Below, one piece after another: positions 16,645 through 26,123 of a stretch of DNA of 64,000 bases; position 1 is the stretch's first letter, and every line of letters begins with the position of its first letter. A program made the translations under genes and the position numbers. The notes under the pieces are model-generated. The model did not search any database. It was given only the letters and a program-made list of their open reading frames with translations, and was not told where the DNA came from. Origin of the DNA: Desulfosporosinus sp. FKB (GTDB lineage Bacteria; Bacillota; Desulfitobacteriia; Desulfitobacteriales; Desulfitobacteriaceae); assembly GCF_002196705.1 (NCBI RefSeq), contig NZ_NADJ01000030.1, positions 22,825 through 86,824 on the forward strand. The letters run 5' to 3'.

Positions 16645-17703
16645 TCAAACTTGGGGCGAGACGAGCTTGTTGTAAAAATGCCGAAGTAATACCCGAATCA
16701 CGGCGGCACATGGAACTGCAAACAGCATTCCCCAAAATCCTGCGATCTCGCCGCCGGCTAAGAGGGCAAACATAACCCAAAGAGGATGAAGTCCCACACT
16801 ATCTCCCATTAATTTTGGAGATATTATATTTCCTTCAATTTGTTGGACAACCAAGATAACCAGGGCAACTTTTAAAGCCATTCCCGGGGACTTGGTTAAC
16901 GCTAACAAGACTGAAGGCACAGCGCCGATCACAGGCCCAAAATAAGGGATTAAATCAAACACCCCGCATATTAAACCGATAAGCAAAGCATACTCCATCC
17001 CCACCAGCTTTACCCCAATACCTATTAGTAATCCGACAATGACGGCAACAGCCAAATCTCCCCGGACAAATCGACGCACTGTATGACTAATGTCCTGCCA
17101 CAGACGTCTCCATTCCATACGCTGACGTTGAGGAGCCAGACGAAAAAATCGGATACTGATTTTCTTCCAATCCGCCAATAAATAAATCGTGATTACCGGC
17201 GAAAGTATGTAAAGAGTTACTGTAGACAAAAGACCCGGTAAGCCGGCAATAACCTTATTGAGCCGATCGGCAAGTATGATTTCTCCTTGTCCGAGATGTT
17301 GATCGATAACGATTGCCACGCGGCCAGGCAATCCACTGGCTTTAAAATGATTCCTAAACTTTTCGATTTCTTCAGTAATTGTCTGGATCGTCGCCGGCAA
17401 AATTGATACTAACTTTCCAAGTTCTGAATAGACAATTGGCAGAATCAAGAAAACAGCCACTCCTATGATCATTACAATTACGATAAATACCACGGCAATT
17501 GCTTTATTGCGGCCAATTCCCTGCTTTTCTAGGCCATCAACAAAAGGGTTCATTAAATAAGCCAGCAAAAAGCCCATAACAAAGGGGCCTAAAATTGTTT
17601 TAACTTTTAAGAGCAATAGCATTCCTAAAACGAGACAAGCAACGACAAATAACCATTTCCAAGGAATATTCTTCCAATAGGGACGGCTTATATTTGCATC
17701 CAT
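16645..17703 (-). CDS. AI-2E family transporter (UPF0118 permease)
   Basis: About 352 residues with seven or eight membrane helices, e.g. WLFVVACLVLGMLLLLKV, AIAVVFIVIVMIIGVAVFLI and AVAVIVGLLIGIGVKLVG, and the family's FDLIPYFGPVIGAVPSVLLAL and GNIISPKLMG motifs. Members export varied substrates; some are Na+/H+ antiporters and only a few move AI-2, so the substrate is unknown. Start ATG 17703 gives normal length; an in-frame extension to 17778 would include a terminator stem and is rejected. It often sits before alaS in Firmicutes. Confidence 0.9.
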   Translation of the reverse strand: MDANISRPYWKNIPWKWLFVVACLVLGMLLLLKVKTILGPFVMGFLLAYLMNPFVDGLEKQGIGRNKAIAVVFIVIVMIIGVAVFLILPIVYSELGKLVSILPATIQTITEEIEKFRNHFKASGLPGRVAIVIDQHLGQGEIILADRLNKVIAGLPGLLSTVTLYILSPVITIYLLADWKKISIRFFRLAPQRQRMEWRRLWQDISHTVRRFVRGDLAVAVIVGLLIGIGVKLVGMEYALLIGLICGVFDLIPYFGPVIGAVPSVLLALTKSPGMALKVALVILVVQQIEGNIISPKLMGDSVGLHPLWVMFALLAGGEIAGFWGMLFAVPCAAVIRVLLRHFYNKLVSPQV

Positions 17704-17764
17704 TAATAACCACGCCCCTCGCTCAAAATGTTCATTCGTTTTACAGTTCCTGCAATACGATATA

Positions 17765-17792
17765 GAAAAAGCGCGCAAAGCGCGCGCTTTAG
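17765..17792 (-). terminator. Intrinsic terminator
   Basis: AAAGCGCGC/GCGCGCTTT with a 5-nt loop, followed on the minus strand by TTTTTC. It ends the zinc-ribbon transcript before the permease gene. Confidence 0.8.
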
Positions 17793-17916
17793 CAAAACCT
17801 ACAATAGAGTTTGATTACCTGATCGAGTTCTAACCAACTAAAATCTTAAGCCGCGCTGCAACCGACCCTTTTTTCTCGCGCAGGAATCACACGAAGGCCT
17901 AAAGCCGCCATCCAAG

Positions 17917-18111
17917 TTATTCAACGGCGGCACTTGGCGTCTCTTGAGCCAGCGCCGGATCGTTCCAGGCTACTAAAGAACCGTCTTCTGCTAAATCGTA
18001 AACGACAACTTTGTCAGTTTGAGTTGTAAATTCCACACAACAATCCCAGCAATAATACTGTTCGACTCCAACCTTACCTATGGCGCGCCCCGAGCAAACC
18101 GGACAATTCAT
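17917..18111 (-). CDS. Small zinc-ribbon protein
   Basis: 64 residues. CPVC at residues 3-6 and CWDCC at 21-25 form a CxxC...CxxC zinc ribbon; the rest is acidic. Its ATG overlaps the stop of the PRC-barrel gene by 4 nt (ATGA), so the two are translationally coupled. Function unknown; such ribbons often bind RNA or serve as adaptors. It is followed by a terminator. Confidence 0.8.
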   Translation of the reverse strand: MNCPVCSGRAIGKVGVEQYYCWDCCVEFTTQTDKVVVYDLAEDGSLVAWNDPALAQETPSAAVE

Positions 18112-18602
18112 GATTGAAAGCCCCCTTCAATTGCTTGATCCAAGGGAGATACTTGATTATCAACGATTAAGATATCCTTCCCATCGATCATGACGTGCGG
18201 CCTCAGGATCGTACCCCGGCCATGAAGAAGGTCTGCGAAGAGTCCGTCAGAGATCTCAAAGCCAACCAACTTTTCTACGGAATCATCAACAAAAATATCC
18301 TCAATCGTTCCTCTTGAGTCTCCAGCTTGGGTATAAACTTCATTCCCGATTTTTTCAGACCATCGTGTTCCCCTGAGTTCTTCCAAGGTCTTTTCTTGGA
18401 TTGTAACTGCATCCTTGCCCACACTTACAATGGCCTTACGGGGAATTCCCTTCGTCGTGTGAAAGAGATGTCCGCCTTCCAGGAGAATTCCGGCAACTTC
18501 ATCCTTGTTACAGTCCAAAACCAAGTCCTGTACCCAACCTATTGATGCCCCCTTTTTTAAATCCAAAACAGGCAGGCCGACAATCTCACGTGAGCGGCGC
18601 AT
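18108..18602 (-). CDS. PRC-barrel domain protein (two repeats)
   Basis: 164 residues made of two PRC-barrel units, one from ~5-80 (REIVGLPVLDLKKGASIGWV) and one from ~85-160 (GNEVYTQAGDSRGTIEDIFV). PRC barrels occur in RimM, photosynthetic reaction centres and the YlmC/YmxH sporulation proteins; this protein resembles the Firmicute group of unknown role. ATG 18602 is chosen, since the GTG at 18611 is inside the GGAGGTG ribosome site. It is coupled with the zinc-ribbon gene. Confidence 0.85.
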   Translation of the reverse strand: MRRSREIVGLPVLDLKKGASIGWVQDLVLDCNKDEVAGILLEGGHLFHTTKGIPRKAIVSVGKDAVTIQEKTLEELRGTRWSEKIGNEVYTQAGDSRGTIEDIFVDDSVEKLVGFEISDGLFADLLHGRGTILRPHVMIDGKDILIVDNQVSPLDQAIEGGFQS

Positions 18603-18675
18603 CCTTTTCACCTCCTAAGAAATCCTATGTATACTCTTCCCTGGTACTCAAGAATTCATTCATAATTTGGTAAAA

Positions 18676-19776
18676 TTAGTGGTCAGATTGGGCGCTGATT
18701 TTACCGCCGCCTACGACCACATTTCCTTGGTAAAAAACAACAGCTTGCCCTGGAGTTACTGCACGCTGGGGCTTATCAAAATGTACCACGACCTTACCCC
18801 CACTTAAAGGTGAAAGGGTTGCCGGCGCCCCAGAAGAGTTATAGCGAATTTTTGCCTCTGCTTTGATTGGCTCTTTTAAATCAGGAATAGAAATCCAATT
18901 CAAATCTGTCGCCCAAAGGGTGTCTGAATAAACCTCATGATCATCACCAAGAACGACTTCATTGCGGGAGGGGTTTAAGCCGACAACGTATTTAGGTTTG
19001 CCAAAAGCAACTCCCAGGCCTTTTCGCTGGCCAATTGTATAATGAATAATTCCTTGATGCCTTCCTAGTACATTTCCTTGAAGATCAACAAAGTTCCCCG
19101 GTTTAATTTTATTTTTCGCTCGTTCACGTACAAAGGAAGCATAATCATCATCAGGGACAAAGCAGATCTCTTGACTGTCCGGTTTGTTGGCAACCCCTAA
19201 GCCCAGTTCACCCGCCATTTTGCGAACATGATCTTTTGTATACTCTCCCAAAGGAAAAATTGTATGGGCAAGTTGTTCTTGATTTAGCATATAGAGGGCA
19301 TAAGTCTGATCCTTGCGGGCATCTGAACTTTTACTTAGAAGAAAGCGATTACTAACCGGGTCACGCAGAACTTGAGCATAATGTCCTGTAGCTATGTAAT
19401 CAGCCCCCAAGCCGCGAGCTTTGCGCAGCATTTCTCCAAATTTAACATATTTGTTACAAGCCAAACAAGGATTCGGAGTTTCTCCCTCCAAATAAGACTG
19501 GGTGAAATAATCAACAACAGCTTCCTTAAAATAAGAACGAAAATTCATAACGTAATGGGGTATCCCAAGTTGATAGGCAACCCGCCTGGCATCGTCAATA
19601 GCCGAAATCGAACAACACCCTCCTTCGACTTCCGGTCCGGCTGATTCCCAAATCTGTAAGGTTACCCCAATCACTTCATAGCCTTGTTCTTTAAGTAAAG
19701 CGGCGGCCATGGAACTATCCACACCGCCGCTCATACCTACTACGACTTTAGGCTTTGTAGTCAGAGCCATAATCAT
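18676..19776 (-). CDS. mnmA: tRNA-specific 2-thiouridylase MnmA
   Basis: About 366 residues. The PP-loop GMSGGVDSSMAAALL binds ATP; catalytic cysteines are in NPCLACNKYVKF and EICFVPDDDYASF; TIGQRKGLGVAFG is a family signature. It thiolates U34 of Lys, Glu and Gln tRNAs using sulfur from a cysteine desulfurase. It begins directly at the iscU stop codon, so sulfur supply (IscS) and use (MnmA) are encoded in one operon. ATG 19770 is an alternative start two codons in. Confidence 0.96.
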   Translation of the reverse strand: MIMALTTKPKVVVGMSGGVDSSMAAALLKEQGYEVIGVTLQIWESAGPEVEGGCCSISAIDDARRVAYQLGIPHYVMNFRSYFKEAVVDYFTQSYLEGETPNPCLACNKYVKFGEMLRKARGLGADYIATGHYAQVLRDPVSNRFLLSKSSDARKDQTYALYMLNQEQLAHTIFPLGEYTKDHVRKMAGELGLGVANKPDSQEICFVPDDDYASFVRERAKNKIKPGNFVDLQGNVLGRHQGIIHYTIGQRKGLGVAFGKPKYVVGLNPSRNEVVLGDDHEVYSDTLWATDLNWISIPDLKEPIKAEAKIRYNSSGAPATLSPLSGGKVVVHFDKPQRAVTPGQAVVFYQGNVVVGGGKISAQSDH

Positions 19777-20154
19777 CTATTCCTTTTTTCCTTGTTTTTC
19801 ATGGTAGTCTTTAATCGCTGCATGGAGCGCATCCGCTGCAAGGTTGGAACAATGCATCTTGGCCGGAGGCAGCCCGCCTAAAGCTTCAGCCACCGCAGCG
19901 TTGGAAATCTCCAGAGCTTCGTCAAGAGTTTTCCCTTTAACCATCTCCGTTACCATGCTGCTGGTAGCAACGGCTGCTCCGCAGCCAAAAGTCTTAAACT
20001 TTACGTCTTTAATAACGTCCCCTTCAACGTCTAAATAGATACGCATGATATCTCCACATTTTGCATTTCCGACTTCACCGACGCCATTGGCGTTCTCAAT
20101 TTCTCCAACATTCCGAGGATTTGTAAAATGATCCATGACTTTTTCAGTATACAT
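19777..20154 (-). CDS. iscU: Iron-sulfur cluster scaffold IscU/NifU-like
   Basis: 125 residues starting MYTEKVMDHFTNPRNVGEI. The three cluster-binding cysteines are in NAKCGD, FGCGAAVATSS and MHCSNLAADAL; the Asp in GD is conserved. It receives sulfur from IscS and iron to build 2Fe-2S/4Fe-4S clusters. ATG 20154 is chosen because GGAGTGG lies upstream; the longer frame includes that site. Part of iscR-iscS-iscU-mnmA. Confidence 0.96.
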   Translation of the reverse strand: MYTEKVMDHFTNPRNVGEIENANGVGEVGNAKCGDIMRIYLDVEGDVIKDVKFKTFGCGAAVATSSMVTEMVKGKTLDEALEISNAAVAEALGGLPPAKMHCSNLAADALHAAIKDYHEKQGKKE

Positions 20155-20280
20155 TCTTGCCCACTCCTTTTTTAGCAATTTCCGGTAAATAGTCTCGCAG
20201 TTATGATTTTATTTTTATTCTATCTTTAAGAAGCAATCGCTGGAATTTCACGCCGCAAATGAGTTAATATCCTCCAGATT

Positions 20281-21468
20281 TTACTGTGCTTGTTTAGCAT
20301 GAACTGCTTGATCGTAAAGAGGCGACATCATACGCAGACGCTCAACAATCTTGGGCAATTGTTCAAGAACATAATCAATGTCTTCTTCCGTATTCTGACG
20401 TCCTAAGGTAAAGCGCAGAGATCCATGGGCAATTTCGTGAACCAACCCCATGGCCAATAAAACATGAGAAGGATCTAAGGAACCTGAAGTACAGGCCGAG
20501 CCGCTCGAAGCTGCGATTCCCAGCATATCCAAAGAGAGCAGCAGCGATTCTCCTTCAACAAATTGGATACTGACATTGACATTGTTCGGCAAACGTTTGT
20601 CTCCAAGGGGTCCGTTTATTTTTACATAATCAATTGTCTCTACGATACCATTCATGAGCTTATCTCGAAGCTTACTAAGGTGCTGAGCGTCTTCAGCCAT
20701 CCGCTGACTGGCAAGCTCACAAGCCTTGCCAAAGCCGATAATACCCGGTGTGTTTTCCGTACCCGAACGGCGTTTCTTTTCTTGTCCGCCGCCATAGATT
20801 CGGGGAGCAACCCGGACACCCTTGCGGATATAAAGCGCTCCGACACCTTTGGGACCATAAATTTTATGGCTGGAGATGGTTAAAAGGTCTATTGCCATTG
20901 CTTTGACGTCAATAGGAATTTTGCCAAAAGATTGGACAGCATCAACATGAAAAACAATGCCATGCTCTTTAGCCAGTTTACCGATTTCAGCAACAGGCTG
21001 GATCGCTCCCACTTCATTATTGGCGTGCATCATGGTGATGAGAATTGTATCCGGGCGGATGGCCTTTTTAACGGACTCCACGGAAACAATCCCTTCTTCA
21101 TCTACAGGAACAACAGTCAGATCAAAACCGTTCTTCTCCAGATATTCGCAGGTCTCCAGTACGGCATGATGTTCTACTGCAGAGGTGATAATATGCTTGC
21201 CTTTCTTGCTCAGGGCTTCTGCCGTCCCAAGAATAGCCAGATTATCAGCTTCTGTTCCTCCGCTGGTAAAGGTAACTTCTGAAGGTTCTGCACCAATTAA
21301 TTCAGCAACTTGGCGTCGGGCTTCCTCCAGGGCTTGCTTGGCTTCTCTGCCAAAACTATGAACACTCGAAGGATTGCCGTATTTCTCAGTATAGTAAGTC
21401 ATCATTAACGCTGCTACTTCCGGATCAACCGGAGTCGTAGCACTGTGATCTAAGTAAACACGCCGCAT
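20281..21468 (-). CDS. iscS: Cysteine desulfurase IscS/NifS
   Basis: 395 residues. PLP lysine in TISSHKIYGPKGVGALY; active-site cysteine in SSGSACTSGSLDPSHVL; N terminus YLDHSATTPVDPEV. It frees sulfur from cysteine as a persulfide for IscU and MnmA. The gene starts behind GGGAGTGAG and lies 36 nt after iscR and 126 nt before iscU, all on the minus strand. Confidence 0.97.
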   Translation of the reverse strand: MRRVYLDHSATTPVDPEVAALMMTYYTEKYGNPSSVHSFGREAKQALEEARRQVAELIGAEPSEVTFTSGGTEADNLAILGTAEALSKKGKHIITSAVEHHAVLETCEYLEKNGFDLTVVPVDEEGIVSVESVKKAIRPDTILITMMHANNEVGAIQPVAEIGKLAKEHGIVFHVDAVQSFGKIPIDVKAMAIDLLTISSHKIYGPKGVGALYIRKGVRVAPRIYGGGQEKKRRSGTENTPGIIGFGKACELASQRMAEDAQHLSKLRDKLMNGIVETIDYVKINGPLGDKRLPNNVNVSIQFVEGESLLLSLDMLGIAASSGSACTSGSLDPSHVLLAMGLVHEIAHGSLRFTLGRQNTEEDIDYVLEQLPKIVERLRMMSPLYDQAVHAKQAQ

Positions 21469-21504
21469 AGGCTCACTCCCTTTATTGTAATCGTGAAACA
21501 GTGG

Positions 21505-21957
21505 TCAGATATAGTACATATATAAGCTGCGTTCGGATTCAAGCTTTTGGGCGTCCTCGAGCATTGTTTCCAGGGTAATGGAATCTAAAACTTCGGCGAT
21601 TGAGTCTCGAACCCTCTCCCAAATCGTCCGTGTAATGCAATATTCCGCCTTAGTGCAACATTCCGGATCTTCCTCGGAGACACATTCGGTAGGAGCTATA
21701 GGCCCTTCTAAAACACGAATAATATCGCCAACTTTGATTTTGTCGGGTTCTCTTCCGAGTAAGTAACCGCCTTGAGCTCCTCGTACGCTTTTTACCAGTC
21801 CCGCTTTGCGTAATCCGGCAATAAGCTGTTCCAGGTAATGTTCAGAAATCCCTTGCCTTTCAGAAATGCTTTTTAAGGATACAGGACCTTCACCCATATG
21901 CTGAGCTAAGTCAAACATAGCCCTAACTCCATATCGACCTTTGGTAGAGAGTTTCAC
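21505..21957 (-). CDS. iscR: Rrf2-family regulator, IscR-like
   Basis: 150 residues. Winged-helix N terminus (KLSTKGRYGVRAMFDLAQHMG) and a C-terminal cysteine set (ECVSEEDPECCTKAEYC) that fits Fe-S binding. IscR-type proteins sense cluster status and repress isc genes. GTG 21957 is chosen because AGAGGTGAGG precedes it, giving the classic family start. It is first in the isc operon, so self-control is likely. Confidence 0.92.
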   Translation of the reverse strand: MKLSTKGRYGVRAMFDLAQHMGEGPVSLKSISERQGISEHYLEQLIAGLRKAGLVKSVRGAQGGYLLGREPDKIKVGDIIRVLEGPIAPTECVSEEDPECCTKAEYCITRTIWERVRDSIAEVLDSITLETMLEDAQKLESERSLYMYYI

Positions 21958-22190
21958 ACCCTCACCTCTTTCCAAGAATTAAAATCCTCGTATGATCTTT
22001 CTACGGATATCTTATTAAAATAGTCGGGATTTGTCAAGTCTATATCCAACTCTTTTACTATTCTTTTTAAATATTGGCTTTATAAGCTATTTAATATGCC
22101 AAAATTCCTTAAGGGTTGTACATCCATATGCTATAATTTAAGTGTGATTTAAATAGTACGTTAAATCCTCCCAGAAAGGACATCGACTCA

Positions 22191-23474
22191 ATGAATTTGT
22201 TTTCAGCTACTTTCGATCAGCATCAAGTTGCCCCCCTTGCCGAGAGAATGCGCCCCCGGACTCTTGATGAATATATTGGGCAGCAACATATACTTGGTCC
22301 CGGAAAGCTGCTCCGCCGGGCAATTGAAGCGGACCGTGTTTCGTCCTTGATTCTCTACGGTCCGCCCGGTACAGGCAAGACCAGTTTAGCTCAGGTCATT
22401 GCCTCGCAAACTACATCTCGCTTTATCCGGATTAACGCCGTTACTTCAGGTGTTAAAGAACTGCGCGAGATAACTGTCCAGGCAACCGAAGATCTTCACC
22501 TTTATGGTAAGAAGACGTTAGTCTTCTGTGATGAAGTTCATCGGTTTAACAAAAGTCAGCAAGACGCTTTATTACCCTCCGTTGAAAACGGAACGATTAC
22601 CTTTATTGGCGCAACTACCGAAAATCCCTTTTTCGAATTGAATTCTGCCCTTCTAAGTCGTTCAACCCTATTCCATTTGGGACTTCTTACTCCTTCTGAA
22701 ATTCGTCTCGGTCTCGAAAAAGCTCTGCAAGACTCAGAACGCGGTTTAGGCCGCTACAATGTTCAAATATCCCCCCAAGCTTGGGAACATTGGTTAAATT
22801 ATGCCAATGGAGATTTGCGCAGAGCCCTTAATGCCCTGGAACTCGCTGTAATGACGACTCCCGCTATAGATGGTATCCGCTGTATCTCCCTTGAAATCGC
22901 CGAAGAATCCATTCAACAGCGTGCTCTGCGTTTTGATAAATCCGGAGATAATCATTATGACATCATTTCCGCATTTATTAAAAGTATGCGCGGCTCAGAC
23001 CCGGATGCCGCCCTCTACTGGTTAGCCGTACTATTAGAAGCCGGCGAAGACCCTCGTTTTATTATGCGCCGGATTATCGTACATGCCTCAGAGGACGTCG
23101 GTCTCGCCGACCCCATGGTCATGCTTCAAGCTCAAGCCGCTGCCAATGCTCTCGAATGGATTGGAATGCCTGAAGCAAGAATCCCTATGGCCCAAGCCGT
23201 TTTAGCCATCGCTGCCGCTCCCAAAAGCAACAGCGCTGTTGCCAGTATTGACAGGGCTTTAGCTTATGTGAAAAACAACCCCACCGGGGAAGTTCCACTC
23301 CACCTAAGGAGCAGCAGCTACGCGGGTGCTGAGAAATTAGGCAATGGCCAAGGTTATCTCTACCCTCATAACTACCCAAATCATTGGGTAAAACAAGATT
23401 ATCTTCCTCCCCAAGTTCAAGGACAAGTGTTTTACACCCCTTCAGGAATGGGAAAAGAACGTTCTCAAGACTAA
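22191..23474 (+). CDS. rarA: Replication-associated recombination ATPase RarA/MgsA
   Basis: 427 residues. Walker [13 protein letters not shown], Walker [12 protein letters not shown], sensor 1 [12 protein letters not shown], then the MgsA C-terminal domain ([19 protein letters not shown], [20 protein letters not shown]). It acts at stalled replication forks and interacts with SSB. Start ATG 22191 follows AGAAAGGA. It is transcribed divergently from iscR and ends in a strong terminator. Confidence 0.95.
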   Translation: MNLFSATFDQHQVAPLAERMRPRTLDEYIGQQHILGPGKLLRRAIEADRVSSLILYGPPGTGKTSLAQVIASQTTSRFIRINAVTSGVKELREITVQATEDLHLYGKKTLVFCDEVHRFNKSQQDALLPSVENGTITFIGATTENPFFELNSALLSRSTLFHLGLLTPSEIRLGLEKALQDSERGLGRYNVQISPQAWEHWLNYANGDLRRALNALELAVMTTPAIDGIRCISLEIAEESIQQRALRFDKSGDNHYDIISAFIKSMRGSDPDAALYWLAVLLEAGEDPRFIMRRIIVHASEDVGLADPMVMLQAQAAANALEWIGMPEARIPMAQAVLAIAAAPKSNSAVASIDRALAYVKNNPTGEVPLHLRSSSYAGAEKLGNGQGYLYPHNYPNHWVKQDYLPPQVQGQVFYTPSGMGKERSQD

Positions 23475-23482
23475 ATATCTAA

Positions 23483-23530
23483 AGAGCCTTCCGCATAGCA
23501 AACAACTATGCGGAAGGCTCTGTTTTTGTT
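23483..23530. terminator. Strong terminator between rarA and trx
   Basis: Perfect 16-bp stem AGAGCCTTCCGCATAG/CTATGCGGAAGGCTCT, 7-nt loop, followed by TGTTTTTGTT on the plus strand. It separates convergent genes and can serve both. Confidence 0.93.
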
Positions 23531-23550
23531 AAGAAATTGTAAGTTTGTGT

Positions 23551-23880
23551 TTAAAGCTGAGCTTCGATCATTTTCACGAGATCTGGTTTTCCCCGGAAAC
23601 CTACAATTTTGTCAACCAGTTGACCACCTTTAAAAATTGCAAGCGTCGGAATACTCATAACTCCGTATTGCCCGGCAATAGGTCCATTCTCATCAACATC
23701 GACCTTACCAATTACCATTTTGCCAACATAAGAGTCTGCTAACTCTTCAACGACCGGAGCAACCATTCGGCACGGACTGCACCATGGAGCCCAGAAATCT
23801 ACCAAAACCGGTTTTTCAGATTTTAAAACTTCCGCGTCAAAATTTGCTGTCGTAAAGGTTTTAACATTTGCACCTGCCAT
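23551..23880 (-). CDS. trxA: Thioredoxin with CSPC active site
   Basis: 109 residues, full thioredoxin fold. The active site reads WAPWCSPCRMVAP in place of the usual WCGPC. The Gly-to-Ser change should shift redox potential, but how is not known here. cis-Pro motif MSIPTLAIF is intact. It lies 37 nt after csoR on the same strand and probably shares its operator-controlled transcript. Confidence 0.95.
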   Translation of the reverse strand: MAGANVKTFTTANFDAEVLKSEKPVLVDFWAPWCSPCRMVAPVVEELADSYVGKMVIGKVDVDENGPIAGQYGVMSIPTLAIFKGGQLVDKIVGFRGKPDLVKMIEAQL

Positions 23881-23917
23881 GATAATCCCCCCAATTAAAA
23901 TTAATAGTAACCTTTGC

Positions 23918-24199
23918 CTACTTAATAAATTTGGTTAGCACCCCAATTAGTTCTTCGATGGCGGCTTCCTGATCATTGCTTTCAACTGCATTACGCATAC
24001 ATCCACGAGAATGATGTTCAAAAACAATGGTACCAACTTTGTTAAGGGCAGCACGCACAGCCGCTACCTGGATCAGTACATCAACACAGTACTTGTCACT
24101 CTCAACCATGCGCTGTATCCCTTTAACCTGGCCTTCAATTTTTTTTAGTCTGCGCAGGAGATCTTCTTTCGATTCTAAATAAGGCGTTGAATTTATCAT
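23918..24199 (-). CDS. csoR: CsoR-family transcriptional repressor
   Basis: 93 residues, all helical. The copper-site triad is present: Cys in YCVDVL, then His and Cys spaced HSRGC. CsoR proteins release DNA when Cu(I) binds; related CstR senses persulfide and lacks the His, so the copper type is favoured. A G/C-tract inverted repeat sits 17 nt before the start and suggests autoregulation. No copper pump is encoded nearby. Confidence 0.9.
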   Translation of the reverse strand: MINSTPYLESKEDLLRRLKKIEGQVKGIQRMVESDKYCVDVLIQVAAVRAALNKVGTIVFEHHSRGCMRNAVESNDQEAAIEELIGVLTKFIK

Positions 24200-24215
24200 A
24201 CCGTTTTTCCTCCGA

Positions 24216-24230
24216 TACCCTAAGGGGGTA
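24216..24230. promoter_or_regulatory. Probable CsoR operator
   Basis: TACCCTAAGGGGGTA is an inverted repeat of the TACCC-N-GGGTA type bound by CsoR/CstR regulators. It lies just upstream of csoR. Confidence 0.75.
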
Positions 24231-24350
24231 GCTACAATGCTATTATATCTAAGTGCCGGGATTATGTCAAATAGTTCCCCTAAAAATACAAGAGCATTTT
24301 GCCGGAAAATTCAACAAGCAAAGATAACTTATAACTTATACCTCCAGGAC

Positions 24351-26120
24351 CTATTTCAAAACAGTTTTTATGCTTAACTCTTTTAATTGTTTGTCCGAAA
24401 CAGGTGATGGGGCATGGGCCATAAGATCCGAGGCACTTTGCGTTTTAGGGAAGGCTATAACATCTCGAATATTATCTTTACCTGTCAGAAGCATAATCAT
24501 ACGGTCAAGTCCAAAGGCAATCCCGCCGTGAGGAGGCGTTCCAAATTCAAAGGCTTCGAGAAGATGGCCAAATTGAGCCACTGCTTCCTCATCAGATAAT
24601 CCCAACAACCTAAATAGCTGCTCCTGAACACCCCGGCGATGAATGCGAATGCTCCCGCCGCCGAGTTCGATACCATTGAGAACCATGTCATAGGCTTTGG
24701 CCCGAACTTGCAAAGGATCTGTATCCAAAATCGGCAAATCTTCATCCATTGGCGCTGTAAATGGGTGGTGAATAGCGACATAGCGTTTTTCTTCCTCATC
24801 ATATTCCAGCAGCGGAAACTCTGTAACCCAAAGGAAATTGAACATATCCTCGGGGATAAGATTCATCCGTTTCGCTAACTCCAAGCGCAAATGCCCCAAA
24901 GCATCACAGACAATGGGATATTTATCAGCAACGAAGAATAAAATATCACCGGTTTCAGCCTTTGTTACTTCGATCAGAGCCTGCATTTCTTCTTCAGTAA
25001 AGAATTTTATAATAGGAGATTTGATTCCTTCCTCAGAAAAGACGATCCAGGCTAAACCTTTGGCTCGGTAAGCAGCGACGAATTTTCCCAGATCATCAAT
25101 TTCGCGGCGGGGCATGCCTGCACACCCTTTGGCACAGAGACATTTAACACTTCCGCCGTTTGCCATTACATTAGCAAAAACCTTGAATCCCGACTTTCCG
25201 ACAATCTCTCCCACATCAATGAGTTCCATGCCGAAGCGCGTATCTGGTTTATCGGAACCAAACCGGTCCATAGCTTCTTTATAGGTTAAGCGCGGAAAAG
25301 GAACCGCAATCGACTTGCCGATTGTTTCCGAGAAGATTCGAACCATTAACTGTTCCATCATAGATAGAATATCTTCAACTTCGACGAAAGACATCTCCAC
25401 ATCAAGCTGCGTAAATTCCGGCTGTCGATCTGCTCTCAGGTCTTCATCCCGAAAACAGCGGACGATCTGGAAGTATTTCTCCAACCCGCCAACCATTAAC
25501 AGTTGCTTAAATTGTTGCGGAGACTGAGGCAGCGCATAAAATTCTCCCGGATGAACGCGGCTGGGAACAAGATAATCTCTGGCACCTTCAGGTGATGAGT
25601 TAACAAGCATCGGAGTCTCAATTTCATAAAAACCCTGATCATCAAAAAAGTTGCGCATGATTTGAGTTACTTGGTGTCTTGTTTTAAATACAGCCTGCAT
25701 TTCCGGGCGGCGCAAATCAAGATAACGATATTTCAAACGCACAGTTTCATCCACATCCACCTGATCGATAAGATAAAAGGGCGGCGTTTTTGCTCCATTT
25801 AAAACTTCCAGTTTTTTGGCGATAACTTCAATTTTTCCCGTGGCTAAATTGGGGTTTATCATTCCTTCAGGACGGGCAATCACTTGCCCTAAAATGGAGA
25901 CAACATACTCCGAGCGAAGGCTTTCCGCCAAACTAAAACTGTCTGCCATTTTTTCAGGATCAAAAACCACTTGCACAATACCTGAGCGATCCCGAAGATC
26001 AACAAATATTAAACCGCCATGGTCACGACGACGCTGAACCCAACCTAACAATCGCACCTCATCGCCCACTCGGTTCAAATTCAACACTCCATTGGGGACA
26101 CGTTCCGAAAATACTGTCAT
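24351..26120 (-). CDS. aspS: Aspartyl-tRNA synthetase
   Basis: 589 residues, bacterial type. N-terminal OB domain (VRLLGWVQRRRDHGGLIFVDLRD), class II motif 2 (QIVRCFRDEDLRADRQPEFTQ), a bacterial GAD insertion (~290-420), and motif 3 (GIAFGLDRMIMLLTG). ATG 26120 follows GAGAGGAG and lies 3 nt after hisS. The pair is under one T-box. Whether it is discriminating or charges tRNA-Asn too cannot be read here. Confidence 0.97.
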   Translation of the reverse strand: MTVFSERVPNGVLNLNRVGDEVRLLGWVQRRRDHGGLIFVDLRDRSGIVQVVFDPEKMADSFSLAESLRSEYVVSILGQVIARPEGMINPNLATGKIEVIAKKLEVLNGAKTPPFYLIDQVDVDETVRLKYRYLDLRRPEMQAVFKTRHQVTQIMRNFFDDQGFYEIETPMLVNSSPEGARDYLVPSRVHPGEFYALPQSPQQFKQLLMVGGLEKYFQIVRCFRDEDLRADRQPEFTQLDVEMSFVEVEDILSMMEQLMVRIFSETIGKSIAVPFPRLTYKEAMDRFGSDKPDTRFGMELIDVGEIVGKSGFKVFANVMANGGSVKCLCAKGCAGMPRREIDDLGKFVAAYRAKGLAWIVFSEEGIKSPIIKFFTEEEMQALIEVTKAETGDILFFVADKYPIVCDALGHLRLELAKRMNLIPEDMFNFLWVTEFPLLEYDEEEKRYVAIHHPFTAPMDEDLPILDTDPLQVRAKAYDMVLNGIELGGGSIRIHRRGVQEQLFRLLGLSDEEAVAQFGHLLEAFEFGTPPHGGIAFGLDRMIMLLTGKDNIRDVIAFPKTQSASDLMAHAPSPVSDKQLKELSIKTVLK

Positions 26121-26123
26121 TAC

